Of a DNA stretch of 5,925 nt, positions 1-4,696 are shown one piece after another. The stretch lies in contig DOOI01000068.1 of NCBI GenBank assembly GCA_003512825.1, forward strand, positions 501 through 6,425, read 5' to 3'. A program made the position numbers and the translations under genes. How positions within the stretch are numbered: position 1 is the stretch's first letter; each line of letters starts with the position of its first letter. The notes beneath the pieces are model-generated. The model saw only the letters and a list, made by a program, of their open reading frames with translations. It was not told the DNA's origin and did not search any database. The DNA is from Paracoccaceae bacterium (GTDB taxonomy: Bacteria; Pseudomonadota; Alphaproteobacteria; Rhodobacterales; Rhodobacteraceae).

Positions 1-734
1 TGCCGCCCCGGTCCGCGCTCGATATTGGCCAGATACCCCGTAGTTGCCATCAGATCGAGCAGGTCGATGATGTTGAGCGGTGTCGGCACCCAAAACGCGG
101 TATGGTGCAGGCGCGGTCCCGTGCCATTGGTAAACGCCATGTCATGCACGCCGCCCTTGCGGTGCATCCATGCCGCCCAAAGCCGCCCCGATTGGTCGTC
201 TTCGGTGTATTCCGTCACCCGAAATCCGATGGAATTATAAAAGGCCACGCTGGCGTCCACATCCGAGGTGAAGACGTTGAAGTGATCAATCCGCAGTGGT
301 TTGACGCCTTTATAGAGCGCGTATTTCTGGTGGATCGGCGCCAGCCTGTCCATCTTGACGTAAAATTCCAAGGGGATCCCGAACACGTCTTGCGTCCGCA
401 GGCATCTGCCCATGAAGGGCCGCTCCACCCATTCCACGGGGAGGTTCTGCGCGGCAAACCATGCGGCGGCTTTGTCCAGATCGGGCTCATCATAAAGCTT
501 GAACCCCAAAACGCGGGCATCGGAGACGGCGGATTTCCGCAGCGCGATGCAATGATGCCCTCGTTCCTCGAGTGCGCGCAAATACACGCTCTCTTCGTCT
601 TCATAAGTGATCTGGAGGCCCAATGTATCGACGTAAAACGCCTTTGAGGCCTCAAGGTCTTTTACCCCAAATTCCACATGACTGAGGCGCACAATGTTGA
701 AGGGCGGATATAGGTTCGCGGCTGGAACGGGCAT
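1..734 (-). CDS. hpaD: 3,4-dihydroxyphenylacetate (homoprotocatechuate) 2,3-dioxygenase, extradiol VOC type; 3' end missing
   Basis: This ring-cleaving dioxygenase converts homoprotocatechuate and O2 to 5-carboxymethyl-2-hydroxymuconate semialdehyde (CHMS). The frame is open from an ATG at 734 to the left edge, 244 codons with no stop, so the C-terminus lies outside. Two vicinal-oxygen-chelate modules are visible, at about residues 14-130 and 146 onward. In the second, RIDHFN holds a metal-ligand His (H151) and the substrate-contacting Asn (N153). VHDMAF gives the acid-base His (H197), and LHHTAFWV gives H210 and the second metal ligand H211. The H197-H211 spacing of 14 matches H200/H214 of the Brevibacterium fuscum enzyme. 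The third ligand, a Glu expected near residue 264, is off the window. The sequence ends inside the family motif IERGPGR. The RBS AGAGGAG (741-747) is 6 nt from the ATG. It is last of the visible hpaF-hpaE-hpaD operon, 47 nt after hpaE with no terminator between. E. coli HpaD belongs to an unrelated, LigB-like dioxygenase class. Confidence 0.93.
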   Translation of the reverse strand, partial: MPVPAANLYPPFNIVRLSHVEFGVKDLEASKAFYVDTLGLQITYEDEESVYLRALEERGHHCIALRKSAVSDARVLGFKLYDEPDLDKAAAWFAAQNLPVEWVERPFMGRCLRTQDVFGIPLEFYVKMDRLAPIHQKYALYKGVKPLRIDHFNVFTSDVDASVAFYNSIGFRVTEYTEDDQSGRLWAAWMHRKGGVHDMAFTNGTGPRLHHTAFWVPTPLNIIDLLDLMATTGYLANIERGPGR

Positions 735-781
735 GTCTCTCTCCTCTTGAGACGGGATCGGTGGCGCGTTTCCCGGTAATG

Positions 782-2293
782 TCAGGCGCCGAGGCGCGGA
801 ATGGCGTGCTGGCCAATGGCAAGGCCTATCATCTTTTGCTCCATGTAGAACTCGAAGGACCAATCCCCGCCGTCGCGACCAATCCCAGAGGATTTCATCC
901 CGCCAAAAGGTGTCGGCAGGTGGCGGACGTTTTCGGAATTCACCCAGATCATCCCTGCGTCCAAAGCATTCGACAAGCGCAGCGCGCGGGTAATGTCATT
1001 GGTCCAGATGTAGCCTGTCAGACCATAGGCCACATCATTTGCAATCGCCAAAGCTTCGGCTTCGGTGCGGAACGCAATAGCGGTCAGCACAGGCCCAAAG
1101 ATTTCCTCTTGGGCAATCGCCATATCATTGCGCGCACCGGTAAACAGGGTCGGGCGCACGAAATATCCCGGCCCCTCCACCCGCGTGCCGCCTGCGGCAA
1201 TCGTCGCGCCCTCGGCTTGGGCCTTGTCAAAATAGCTGCATACTTTTTCCAGATGCACCCGGTCGATCAGGGGCCCCACTTCGGTTTTCGGGTCCAAGGG
1301 ATGACCCACCCGGATGGCGTTTGCCCGTGCGGCCAATTTGGCTGTGAAGGTTTCGGCAATCGTGTCTTGCACCAAAAGGCGCGAGGACGAGGTGCAGCGT
1401 TCGCCATTGAGGGAATAGATCATCAGCACCGCTGCATCCAAGGCGCGTTCCAGATCGGCATCGTCAAACACGATTACCGGATTCTTGCCCCCCAACTCGA
1501 AATGCACACGTTTCAGCGTGGGTGCTCCCTGCGCCATGATCATTGATCCGGTTCGGGTTTCACCTACAAATGCAATTGCTTTGATATCGGGATGCTCTGT
1601 AAGGGCCTTGCCGGCCTCTTCTCCCATCCCGTTGACAAGGTTCCAGACGCCGGGGGGCAGGCCCGCTTCTTCGGCGATATCCATCAAGATCCGCGCCGTC
1701 ACCGGACTGAATTCGGCGGGCTTATGCACCACTGTGCACCCTGCGGCCAAAGCAGGCGCAATTTTCCATGTCGATAGCATGAAGGGCGTATTCCATGGCG
1801 TGATCACCCCTACCGGGCCAATCGGCACACGGGTGGTGATATTCATCAACGTGGCAGAGGGGAGCGATTGCCCGTCGCGGGCGGCGGGGGCTTTGTCAGC
1901 GAAAAAGCGGAAATTCTCTGCCCCTCGCAACGCTGCTTTCGACATCCATTTGAATGCTTGGCCGGTGTCCCAGCATTCGGCCACGGCGATCTCATCAGCC
2001 CGGGCCACAATGCCATCGGCAATCTTGTGAAGGATCTTTTTGCGCGCTTCCGCGCTGACATCTCGCCACGCGGGAAAGGCCGCCTTGGCGGCTTTTGCGG
2101 CTGCATCAATGTCTTCTGCGGTGCCGCGCGCCACAAGGCCGATCAGGCTTTCGTCTACGGGCGAGCGATTCTCAAATGTTGCCCCATTTGACGCAGCCCG
2201 ATCCTCGCCGCCAATGCGGTGCAGGATTGGCGCGGCGCGCAACCGTTCCAGCACGGGTGCCAGCTTCGCCAGATTGCTTTCCAGATCACTCAT
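782..2293 (-). CDS. hpaE: 5-carboxymethyl-2-hydroxymuconate semialdehyde dehydrogenase
   Basis: This is an NAD-dependent aldehyde dehydrogenase that oxidises CHMS to 5-carboxymethyl-2-hydroxymuconate (CHM), the second step of the homoprotocatechuate meta pathway, in the cytoplasm. The 503-residue product is full length for the family. The ALDH signatures are in order: TPWNTPF with the oxyanion Asn N168, KPAEFSP with cofactor Lys K191, the Rossmann motif FVGETRTG (242-249), FELGGKNP with general-base Glu E266, the nucleophile C300 in NGERCTSSSR, and EEIFGP (396-401) with E397 and F399. GETxTG instead of the commoner GSTxTG is usual in HpaE-like enzymes, from memory. The ATG at 2293 has GAGGGA (2301-2306) 7 nt upstream and sits 3 nt after the hpaF stop, so translation is probably coupled. 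General ALDH membership is certain. The HpaE assignment rests on overall similarity and on its place between hpaF and hpaD. Confidence 0.94.
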   Translation of the reverse strand: MSDLESNLAKLAPVLERLRAAPILHRIGGEDRAASNGATFENRSPVDESLIGLVARGTAEDIDAAAKAAKAAFPAWRDVSAEARKKILHKIADGIVARADEIAVAECWDTGQAFKWMSKAALRGAENFRFFADKAPAARDGQSLPSATLMNITTRVPIGPVGVITPWNTPFMLSTWKIAPALAAGCTVVHKPAEFSPVTARILMDIAEEAGLPPGVWNLVNGMGEEAGKALTEHPDIKAIAFVGETRTGSMIMAQGAPTLKRVHFELGGKNPVIVFDDADLERALDAAVLMIYSLNGERCTSSSRLLVQDTIAETFTAKLAARANAIRVGHPLDPKTEVGPLIDRVHLEKVCSYFDKAQAEGATIAAGGTRVEGPGYFVRPTLFTGARNDMAIAQEEIFGPVLTAIAFRTEAEALAIANDVAYGLTGYIWTNDITRALRLSNALDAGMIWVNSENVRHLPTPFGGMKSSGIGRDGGDWSFEFYMEQKMIGLAIGQHAIPRLGA

Positions 2294-2296
2294 CGT

Positions 2297-2692
2297 TCAA
2301 TCCCTCAGGTGCTGGGGCAAATGCTCGCGTGTCGAGCCTGCCTTGGGTGACAGTTCCGGGTCGATGTCCCGCATCTCAAAAGACAGCGCCAGCGAGATTT
2401 CCGCCATTGCAGGTGCCAGAAATTTCTCAGCGGCGGCAAAGATATGCGCCGTTGCCGCCCGCCGAACCTCTAGGCTGCGCCCGCCGCGCAGGCGTAGCCC
2501 GATGTCGATGTAGCCGTGTTTCGCGTCGCCATCCGCGATCGCGACATGTGTTGCGGCAAAGGCCCGTACGCGCACACCCGCGAGGGGCAATACCCCGGTC
2601 TCAATCGCCGCGATTCGCAGCACATCGCAAAGGGCTGCAATATCAACACGCGTCTCAAGGTTGGGTGAGTAATCAACCGTAATATGGGGCAT
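2297..2692 (-). CDS. hpaF: 5-carboxymethyl-2-hydroxymuconate delta-isomerase
   Basis: This small tautomerase-superfamily enzyme isomerises CHM to 5-oxo-pent-3-ene-1,2,5-tricarboxylate, the substrate of the HpaG decarboxylase. The 131-residue product starts MPHITVDYSPN; removal of Met exposes the catalytic N-terminal Pro of the family. Further family blocks are PLAGVRVRAF (about residues 37-46), GYIDIGLRLRGGRSLEVRR (60-78) and LALSFEMRDIDPEL (101-114), which line up with E. coli CHMI (PLAGIRSR, GRSLESR, LALSFEIEELHPTL). The ATG at 2692 is preceded by an AGAGG-type RBS (2698-2702). It is the first gene of the minus-strand hpa operon and lies directly downstream of the putative HpaR operator. 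The C-terminal tail is a few residues longer than in E. coli. The function call is firm from sequence and context. Confidence 0.93.
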   Translation of the reverse strand: MPHITVDYSPNLETRVDIAALCDVLRIAAIETGVLPLAGVRVRAFAATHVAIADGDAKHGYIDIGLRLRGGRSLEVRRAATAHIFAAAEKFLAPAMAEISLALSFEMRDIDPELSPKAGSTREHLPQHLRD

Positions 2693-2704
2693 GGGTTCCT
2701 CTGT

Positions 2705-2728
2705 ATTTTGTTAACACGTTAATGAAAT
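2705..2728. promoter_or_regulatory. Candidate HpaR (MarR-family) operator, 24-bp inverted repeat
   Basis: The arms ATTTTGTTAAC (2705-2715) and GTTAATGAAAT (2718-2728) are inverted repeats around a 2-bp AC centre. Nine of 11 positions pair, including a perfect TTAAC/GTTAA core. The size and AT-rich palindromic form suit a MarR-family dimer. The site is 13 bp before the hpaF start codon and 60 bp before the hpaR start, in the only shared regulatory gap. Repression of hpaFED, and perhaps of hpaR itself, relieved by the aromatic substrate, is inferred from known HpaR/HpcR regulators. Confidence 0.6.
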
Positions 2729-2743
2729 TTTGCCCTGCGTCAA
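2716..2743 (-). promoter_or_regulatory. Possible sigma-70 type promoter for hpaFED
   Basis: On the minus strand TTGACG (2743-2738) is a good -35 element. With a 16-bp spacer the -10 position falls at 2721-2716 (TAACGT), a weak match to TATAAT. The -10 lies inside the candidate operator, so a bound regulator would block polymerase. The implied transcript would have a very short 5' leader. The weak -10 makes this tentative. Confidence 0.35.
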
Positions 2744-2787
2744 GTCCTCTGCTTGCCAGATCGACGCCCCTTCGCTAGGGAAATTAC

Positions 2788-3237
2788 ATGAGTCCGAACG
2801 ATGCCCATATCGCGCCTGAAACGTCCCGGTCGTTGCCAATCGCTTTGTTGCGGGCACGCGAGAAAGTCATGGGGCCGATCCGCGCGATGCTTGCAGACGC
2901 AGGTGTGACCGAGCAGCAGTGGCGTGTGCTGCGGGTGCTGAATGAGCGTGGTCCTCTCGATCCTACCGAAATCGCAGACCGATCTTGCCTCTTGTTGCCT
3001 TCGCTCACCCGCATTTTGCAAACGCTCGACACCAAGGGCTTTGTCACGCGCGCGGTGCACTCCACCGACCGCCGCCGTCAGGTGATTACCATCACCGCAG
3101 CGGGGCGGCAGTTGATCGCCGAGAACCTGCTTGAAAGTCAGCGGCTCAATGCGTGGCTCAAGGACAGCTTCGGCGAGGCCAAGCTTGATCAGTTGCTTGA
3201 TTTGCTCAATGAGTTGGATCGTCTCGACCGGGGTTAA
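2788..3237 (+). CDS. hpaR: MarR-family regulator of homoprotocatechuate degradation
   Basis: This is a DNA-binding repressor of the MarR family, most like the HpaR/HpcR group that controls hpa catabolic operons in response to 4-hydroxyphenylacetate and related aromatics. The 149-residue product has the family layout: N-terminal dimerisation helices (LPIALLRAREKVM, 16-28), then VTEQQWRVLRVLNERGPLDPTEIADRS (40-66) leading to the winged helix. The recognition helix lies at about 70-83 (LPSLTRILQTLDTK) and the wing at 87-103 with the conserved D94-R95-R96. A C-terminal dimerisation helix follows. The ATG at 2788 has AGGGA (2777-2781) 6 nt upstream. It is divergent from hpaF across 95 bp carrying a 24-bp palindrome. 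Its TAA overlaps the stop of the convergent arfB in the four bases TTAA. MarR membership is certain; the HpaR name rests on sequence resemblance plus the divergent hpaFED operon. Confidence 0.9.
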   Translation: MSPNDAHIAPETSRSLPIALLRAREKVMGPIRAMLADAGVTEQQWRVLRVLNERGPLDPTEIADRSCLLLPSLTRILQTLDTKGFVTRAVHSTDRRRQVITITAAGRQLIAENLLESQRLNAWLKDSFGEAKLDQLLDLLNELDRLDRG

Positions 3238-3656
3238 TCGTCGCCTTCGACCTTGCCGCGCATCGCTTTCACTTCGCCGCGAATAGTCTTGGCCTTGAGG
3301 CGTCGTTTCTGACTGCCGAAGGTGGGCTTGGTGGCGATCCGCCGTTTAGGGGCCACCAACGCTTGGCGGATCAGATCAACCAGCCGCTCGCGCGCAATCT
3401 CGCGGTTGCGGGCTTGGCTCCGGGTCTCGTCGCATTGCAAGATGATGGCACCTTCCAGCGTCCATCGTCGTCCGGCCAACCGCTTGAGCCGGGTCTTGAC
3501 CGGGGCCGCCAGATGCGGCGAGCGTTCGGCCTCGAAGCGCAGCTCGACAGCCGTAGAGACCTTGTTGACGTTTTGCCCCCCGGGACCGGAGGCGCGCATG
3601 AATTGCTCGCTCAGTTCCCAATCGGCAATCTCAACCCCTTCAGCGATCCAGAGCAC
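3234..3656 (-). CDS. arfB: Alternative ribosome-rescue factor ArfB (YaeJ-type peptidyl-tRNA hydrolase)
   Basis: ArfB binds ribosomes stalled on mRNAs lacking a stop codon and hydrolyses the peptidyl-tRNA ester. The catalytic domain has ASGPGGQNVNKVSTAVELRF with the essential GGQ at residues 26-28. The Lys/Arg-rich C-terminal tail (from about residue 103, ending KAMRGKVEGDD) is the part known to enter the empty mRNA channel and matches the KAMRGKV of E. coli. I chose the GTG at 3656. It gives 140 residues and GGQ at 26-28, both identical to E. coli YaeJ, and GGGAG lies 6 nt upstream. The frame extends upstream to an ATG at 3686 and a TTG at 3737, but neither has an RBS, and that extension would run through a palindrome and tandem repeats. 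The gene is convergent with hpaR; the stop codons overlap. Class-I release factors also carry GGQ but are far longer. Confidence 0.93.
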   Translation of the reverse strand: MLWIAEGVEIADWELSEQFMRASGPGGQNVNKVSTAVELRFEAERSPHLAAPVKTRLKRLAGRRWTLEGAIILQCDETRSQARNREIARERLVDLIRQALVAPKRRIATKPTFGSQKRRLKAKTIRGEVKAMRGKVEGDD

Positions 3657-3662
3657 AGGCTT

Positions 3663-3667
3663 CTCCC
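3663..3667 (-). promoter_or_regulatory. RBS that decides the arfB start
   Basis: On the minus strand GGGAG lies 6 nt before the GTG at 3656. The upstream in-frame candidates (ATG 3686, TTG 3737) have no comparable purine-rich element, so this site favours the shorter 140-residue product. Confidence 0.65.
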
Positions 3668-3676
3668 AAAACGCGT

Positions 3677-3694
3677 CTTGCGTCATGACGCAAG
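3677..3694. repeat. Perfect 18-bp palindrome upstream of arfB
   Basis: CTTGCGTCATGACGCAAG is identical to its own reverse complement. It lies 21-38 nt upstream of the preferred arfB start. It could be a binding site for a dimeric regulator. TTGCG/CGCAA half-sites resemble the Crp/Fnr-family (NnrR-like) pattern, but the 6-bp spacing differs from the usual 4-bp one. The function is unknown. Confidence 0.6.
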
Positions 3695-3719
3695 CCAGAC
3701 GCAAACCAGACGCGAAACA
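3687..3719. repeat. Three tandem 11-bp repeats
   Basis: Three adjoining units read GACGCAAGCCA (3687-3697), GACGCAAACCA (3698-3708) and GACGCGAAACA (3709-3719). The first unit forms the right half of the palindrome at 3677-3694. With two inverted GCGTC copies at 3673-3677 and 3680-3684, there are five GACGC/GCGTC elements in 41 bp. The 11-bp period is about one DNA helix turn, which would put the elements on one face of the DNA. They lie in the presumed arfB promoter region. Confidence 0.65.
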
Positions 3720-3739
3720 TACAGTGATTTTCGCCAACG

Positions 3740-3771
3740 AAAAGGCCGCCCCGGTTTCCCAAGGCGACCTT
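3740..3771 (-). terminator. Terminator-like GC-rich hairpin with GAAA loop (minus strand)
   Basis: On the minus strand, 3771-3759 pairs with 3754-3742 in a 13-bp stem closed by a GAAA tetraloop. Three of the pairs are G-U, which become A-C mismatches if the plus strand is transcribed, so the minus strand is favoured. The stem ends in TTTT (3743-3740, two of them in the stem) and then CGTT, a weak U-tract. It would stop minus-strand transcripts arriving from yhhQ before they reach arfB. Confidence 0.5.
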
Positions 3772-3893
3772 AGAGATCTGGAGGTGGGGGCCGGTTAGGT
3801 CCACACCAATCGTCGGGTCTATGCGCTAGGGGCTGCCCTAGCCAATCAACCTCCTGATTGTCCCGGCACCTCTCTCCGTTATCCCATTAGACA

Positions 3894-3912
3894 CTGGAGC
3901 ACCTCCTTTCTA
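3894..3912 (+). other. Near copy of the 16S rRNA 3' end (anti-Shine-Dalgarno tail)
   Basis: CTGGAGCACCTCCTTTCTA differs at one position from CTGGATCACCTCCTTTCTA, the usual alphaproteobacterial end of 16S rRNA (recalled, not searched). Read on the minus strand it is an exceptionally long Shine-Dalgarno sequence, AGAAAGGAGGTG, in front of only a very short ORF. Read on the plus strand it would be an anti-SD mimic within the candidate small RNA. Part of it may fold locally (GGAG 3896-3899 with CTCC 3903-3906). Confidence 0.55.
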
Positions 3913-3948
3913 GCTGTTTGCGATAGGCCGAGCCTGCCACAGCTTTTT
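3912..3948 (+). terminator. Rho-independent terminator (plus strand)
   Basis: AGCTGT (3912-3917) pairs with ACAGCT (3939-3944). Within it are GC/GC (3920-3921 with 3936-3937) and AGGC/GCCT (3925-3928 with 3932-3935) closed by CGA. TTTT follows immediately, giving five T in a row. There is no plus-strand protein gene just upstream, so it most simply marks the 3' end of a plus-strand RNA. On the minus strand the same hairpin has no U-run. Confidence 0.55.
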
Positions 3949-3965
3949 CGAAGCGCCAAACAAAA

Positions 3966-4601
3966 TCATGTGGTCCGAGAAGATAATTTCCACACGATGA
4001 TGCGAAATGGAGCAAGTGCAAGCAGCGCGAGCCCCAGTTTTACCGCCCAATCCGCCACCGCGAGCGAAACCCACAGCGGGACCACTGGGCCAAAGCCCAA
4101 AAGCGGCAAGGCCTCCCCTGCCCAGCTGACATCATTGCCCGGCTCCAAAGCGGTCAACGCGGCTGAAAAGGCGACAGTAAAGAAAATCGCCGTATCCAGT
4201 GACGACCCCACGAGCGTAGAGATCAAAGGCGCGCGCCACCATTTCCCGGCGCGAAACTTATTAAATATCGATATATCAACGAGTTGAGCGATGAGAAACG
4301 CAAGGCCAGAGCCAAGCGCTATTCGCAAGGTGACAGCAGGATAGGTGAATCCGTCGCCTTCCAGCAGGATTTGAGTGCCGATGAGGGAACAGATCACCCC
4401 AACGGCAAATCCCGCTAAGACCACCCGCCGCGCGGGCCCCGCGCCATAGACACGGTTCATCACATCAGTGACGAGAAAAGCGACAGGATAAGTGAAAGCG
4501 CCATAGGTCAGCCATTGGCCGAAAAGGAACTGAACGAGGATATTGGAGGCCACTACGACAGTAGCCATGGCAAGAATGCCCGGAAGATGGGTGCGGTTCA
4601 T
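3966..4601 (-). CDS. yhhQ: Queuosine precursor transporter, YhhQ/VUT family
   Basis: This inner-membrane protein of the YhhQ (DUF165/VUT) family imports 7-deazaguanine precursors (preQ0/preQ1) for tRNA queuosine modification. The ATG at 4601 gives 211 residues, typical for the family, with about six hydrophobic segments (roughly 7-28, 35-50, 60-80, 92-113, 125-150, 170-198). Blocks matching E. coli YhhQ are SNILVQ (19-24), YGAFTYPVAFLVTD (33-46), VYG-PARRVV (51-61), QLVDISIFNKFR (106-117), WW-AP-STL-GSSLDT (121-137) and the late D184. The frame runs upstream to a TTG at 4694, but the extra 31 residues are basic, unlike the family, and overlap leader hairpins. The chosen ATG has only a poor RBS (GGG about 10 nt upstream). 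It follows the phytase-like gene by 95 nt on the same strand and may share its transcript. No other queuosine gene is visible. Confidence 0.88.
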   Translation of the reverse strand: MNRTHLPGILAMATVVVASNILVQFLFGQWLTYGAFTYPVAFLVTDVMNRVYGAGPARRVVLAGFAVGVICSLIGTQILLEGDGFTYPAVTLRIALGSGLAFLIAQLVDISIFNKFRAGKWWRAPLISTLVGSSLDTAIFFTVAFSAALTALEPGNDVSWAGEALPLLGFGPVVPLWVSLAVADWAVKLGLALLALAPFRIIVWKLSSRTT

Positions 4602-4696
4602 AATGATGCCCGTTTTTACATGGTTGCGGCGACACGGCTTTCCGGCGGAAAGCGCGCGGGGCATACGCCTGCCAATGAGCGGTGGCAAGCCCAAAT
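4602..4696 (-). promoter_or_regulatory. yhhQ leader with two hairpins
   Basis: On the minus strand CTTGCCA (4687-4681) pairs with TGGCAGG (4672-4666, one G-T pair). GCTTTCC (4653-4647) pairs perfectly with GGAAAGC (4643-4637) across a 3-nt GCC loop. A GTAAAAACGGG stretch precedes the start codon. There is no U-run after either stem, so these are not clear terminators. A leader control element (a preQ1 riboswitch would be logical for this gene) is conceivable, but I could not fit the preQ1 consensus. Confidence 0.3.

Larger units (their letters stand above)
3773..3948 (+). ncRNA. Candidate structured small RNA with cloverleaf fold, unrecognised family
   Basis: No plausible protein gene covers this stretch, yet it has dense helices. 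P1 is GAGA(3773-3776)/TCTC(3873-3876), GAGGT(3781-3785)/ACCTC(3868-3872) and GCCGG(3790-3794)/CCGGC(3863-3867), with two 4-nt bulges. Inside it sit three hairpins: P2 TAGGTCC(3796-3802)/GGGTCTA(3815-3821), P3 GCTAGGG(3825-3831)/CCCTAGC(3836-3842) and P4 CAATCA(3843-3848)/TGATTG(3855-3860), directly abutting P3. Together they make a four-way, cloverleaf-like junction. P4 presents ACCUCC in its loop. A second anti-SD-like CACCUCCUUUCU follows at 3900-3911, then a hairpin with a U-run. The plus strand is preferred because P2 needs two G-U pairs (A-C on the minus strand) and because of the 3' T-run. It is not a tRNA: there is no T-loop or usual arm spacing. CCUCC loops recall the alphaproteobacterial cuckoo/CcsR RNAs, but I cannot assign it. 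No promoter was recognised; the 5' end is a guess. Confidence 0.42.

Noticed and set aside
102..647. 181-codon plus-strand frame opposite hpaD
   Set aside because: It is the shadow of hpaD; the minus-strand frame has clear dioxygenase motifs and an RBS, while this one resembles nothing.
761..1546. 261-codon plus-strand frame opposite hpaE
   Set aside because: It overlaps the full ALDH gene on the other strand; there is no recognisable domain and it is Cys/His-rich in the manner of an antisense frame.
2095..2682. 195-codon plus-strand frame opposite hpaE/hpaF
   Set aside because: Its composition (Arg, Pro, Ser, Cys) is typical of an antisense frame in GC-rich DNA, and both real genes are on the minus strand.
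3781..3872. tRNA gene, because the helices form a cloverleaf
   Set aside because: There is no GTTCRA-type T-loop, no 7-bp acceptor stem, the arm sizes and spacings are wrong and there is no anticodon context.
3894..3912. End of a 16S rRNA gene
   Set aside because: Only 19 bases match; the upstream sequence lacks the conserved helix preceding the 16S 3' end.
3738..3965. SRP RNA, tmRNA, RNase P RNA or glycine riboswitch
   Set aside because: The signature segments of each (for example GGAAGGAAGCAG of SRP RNA, or the RNase P AGGAAAGTCC block) are absent on both strands.
4602..4694. N-terminal extension of YhhQ from a TTG at 4694
   Set aside because: The added residues are basic and unlike the family; the ATG at 4601 gives the usual length.
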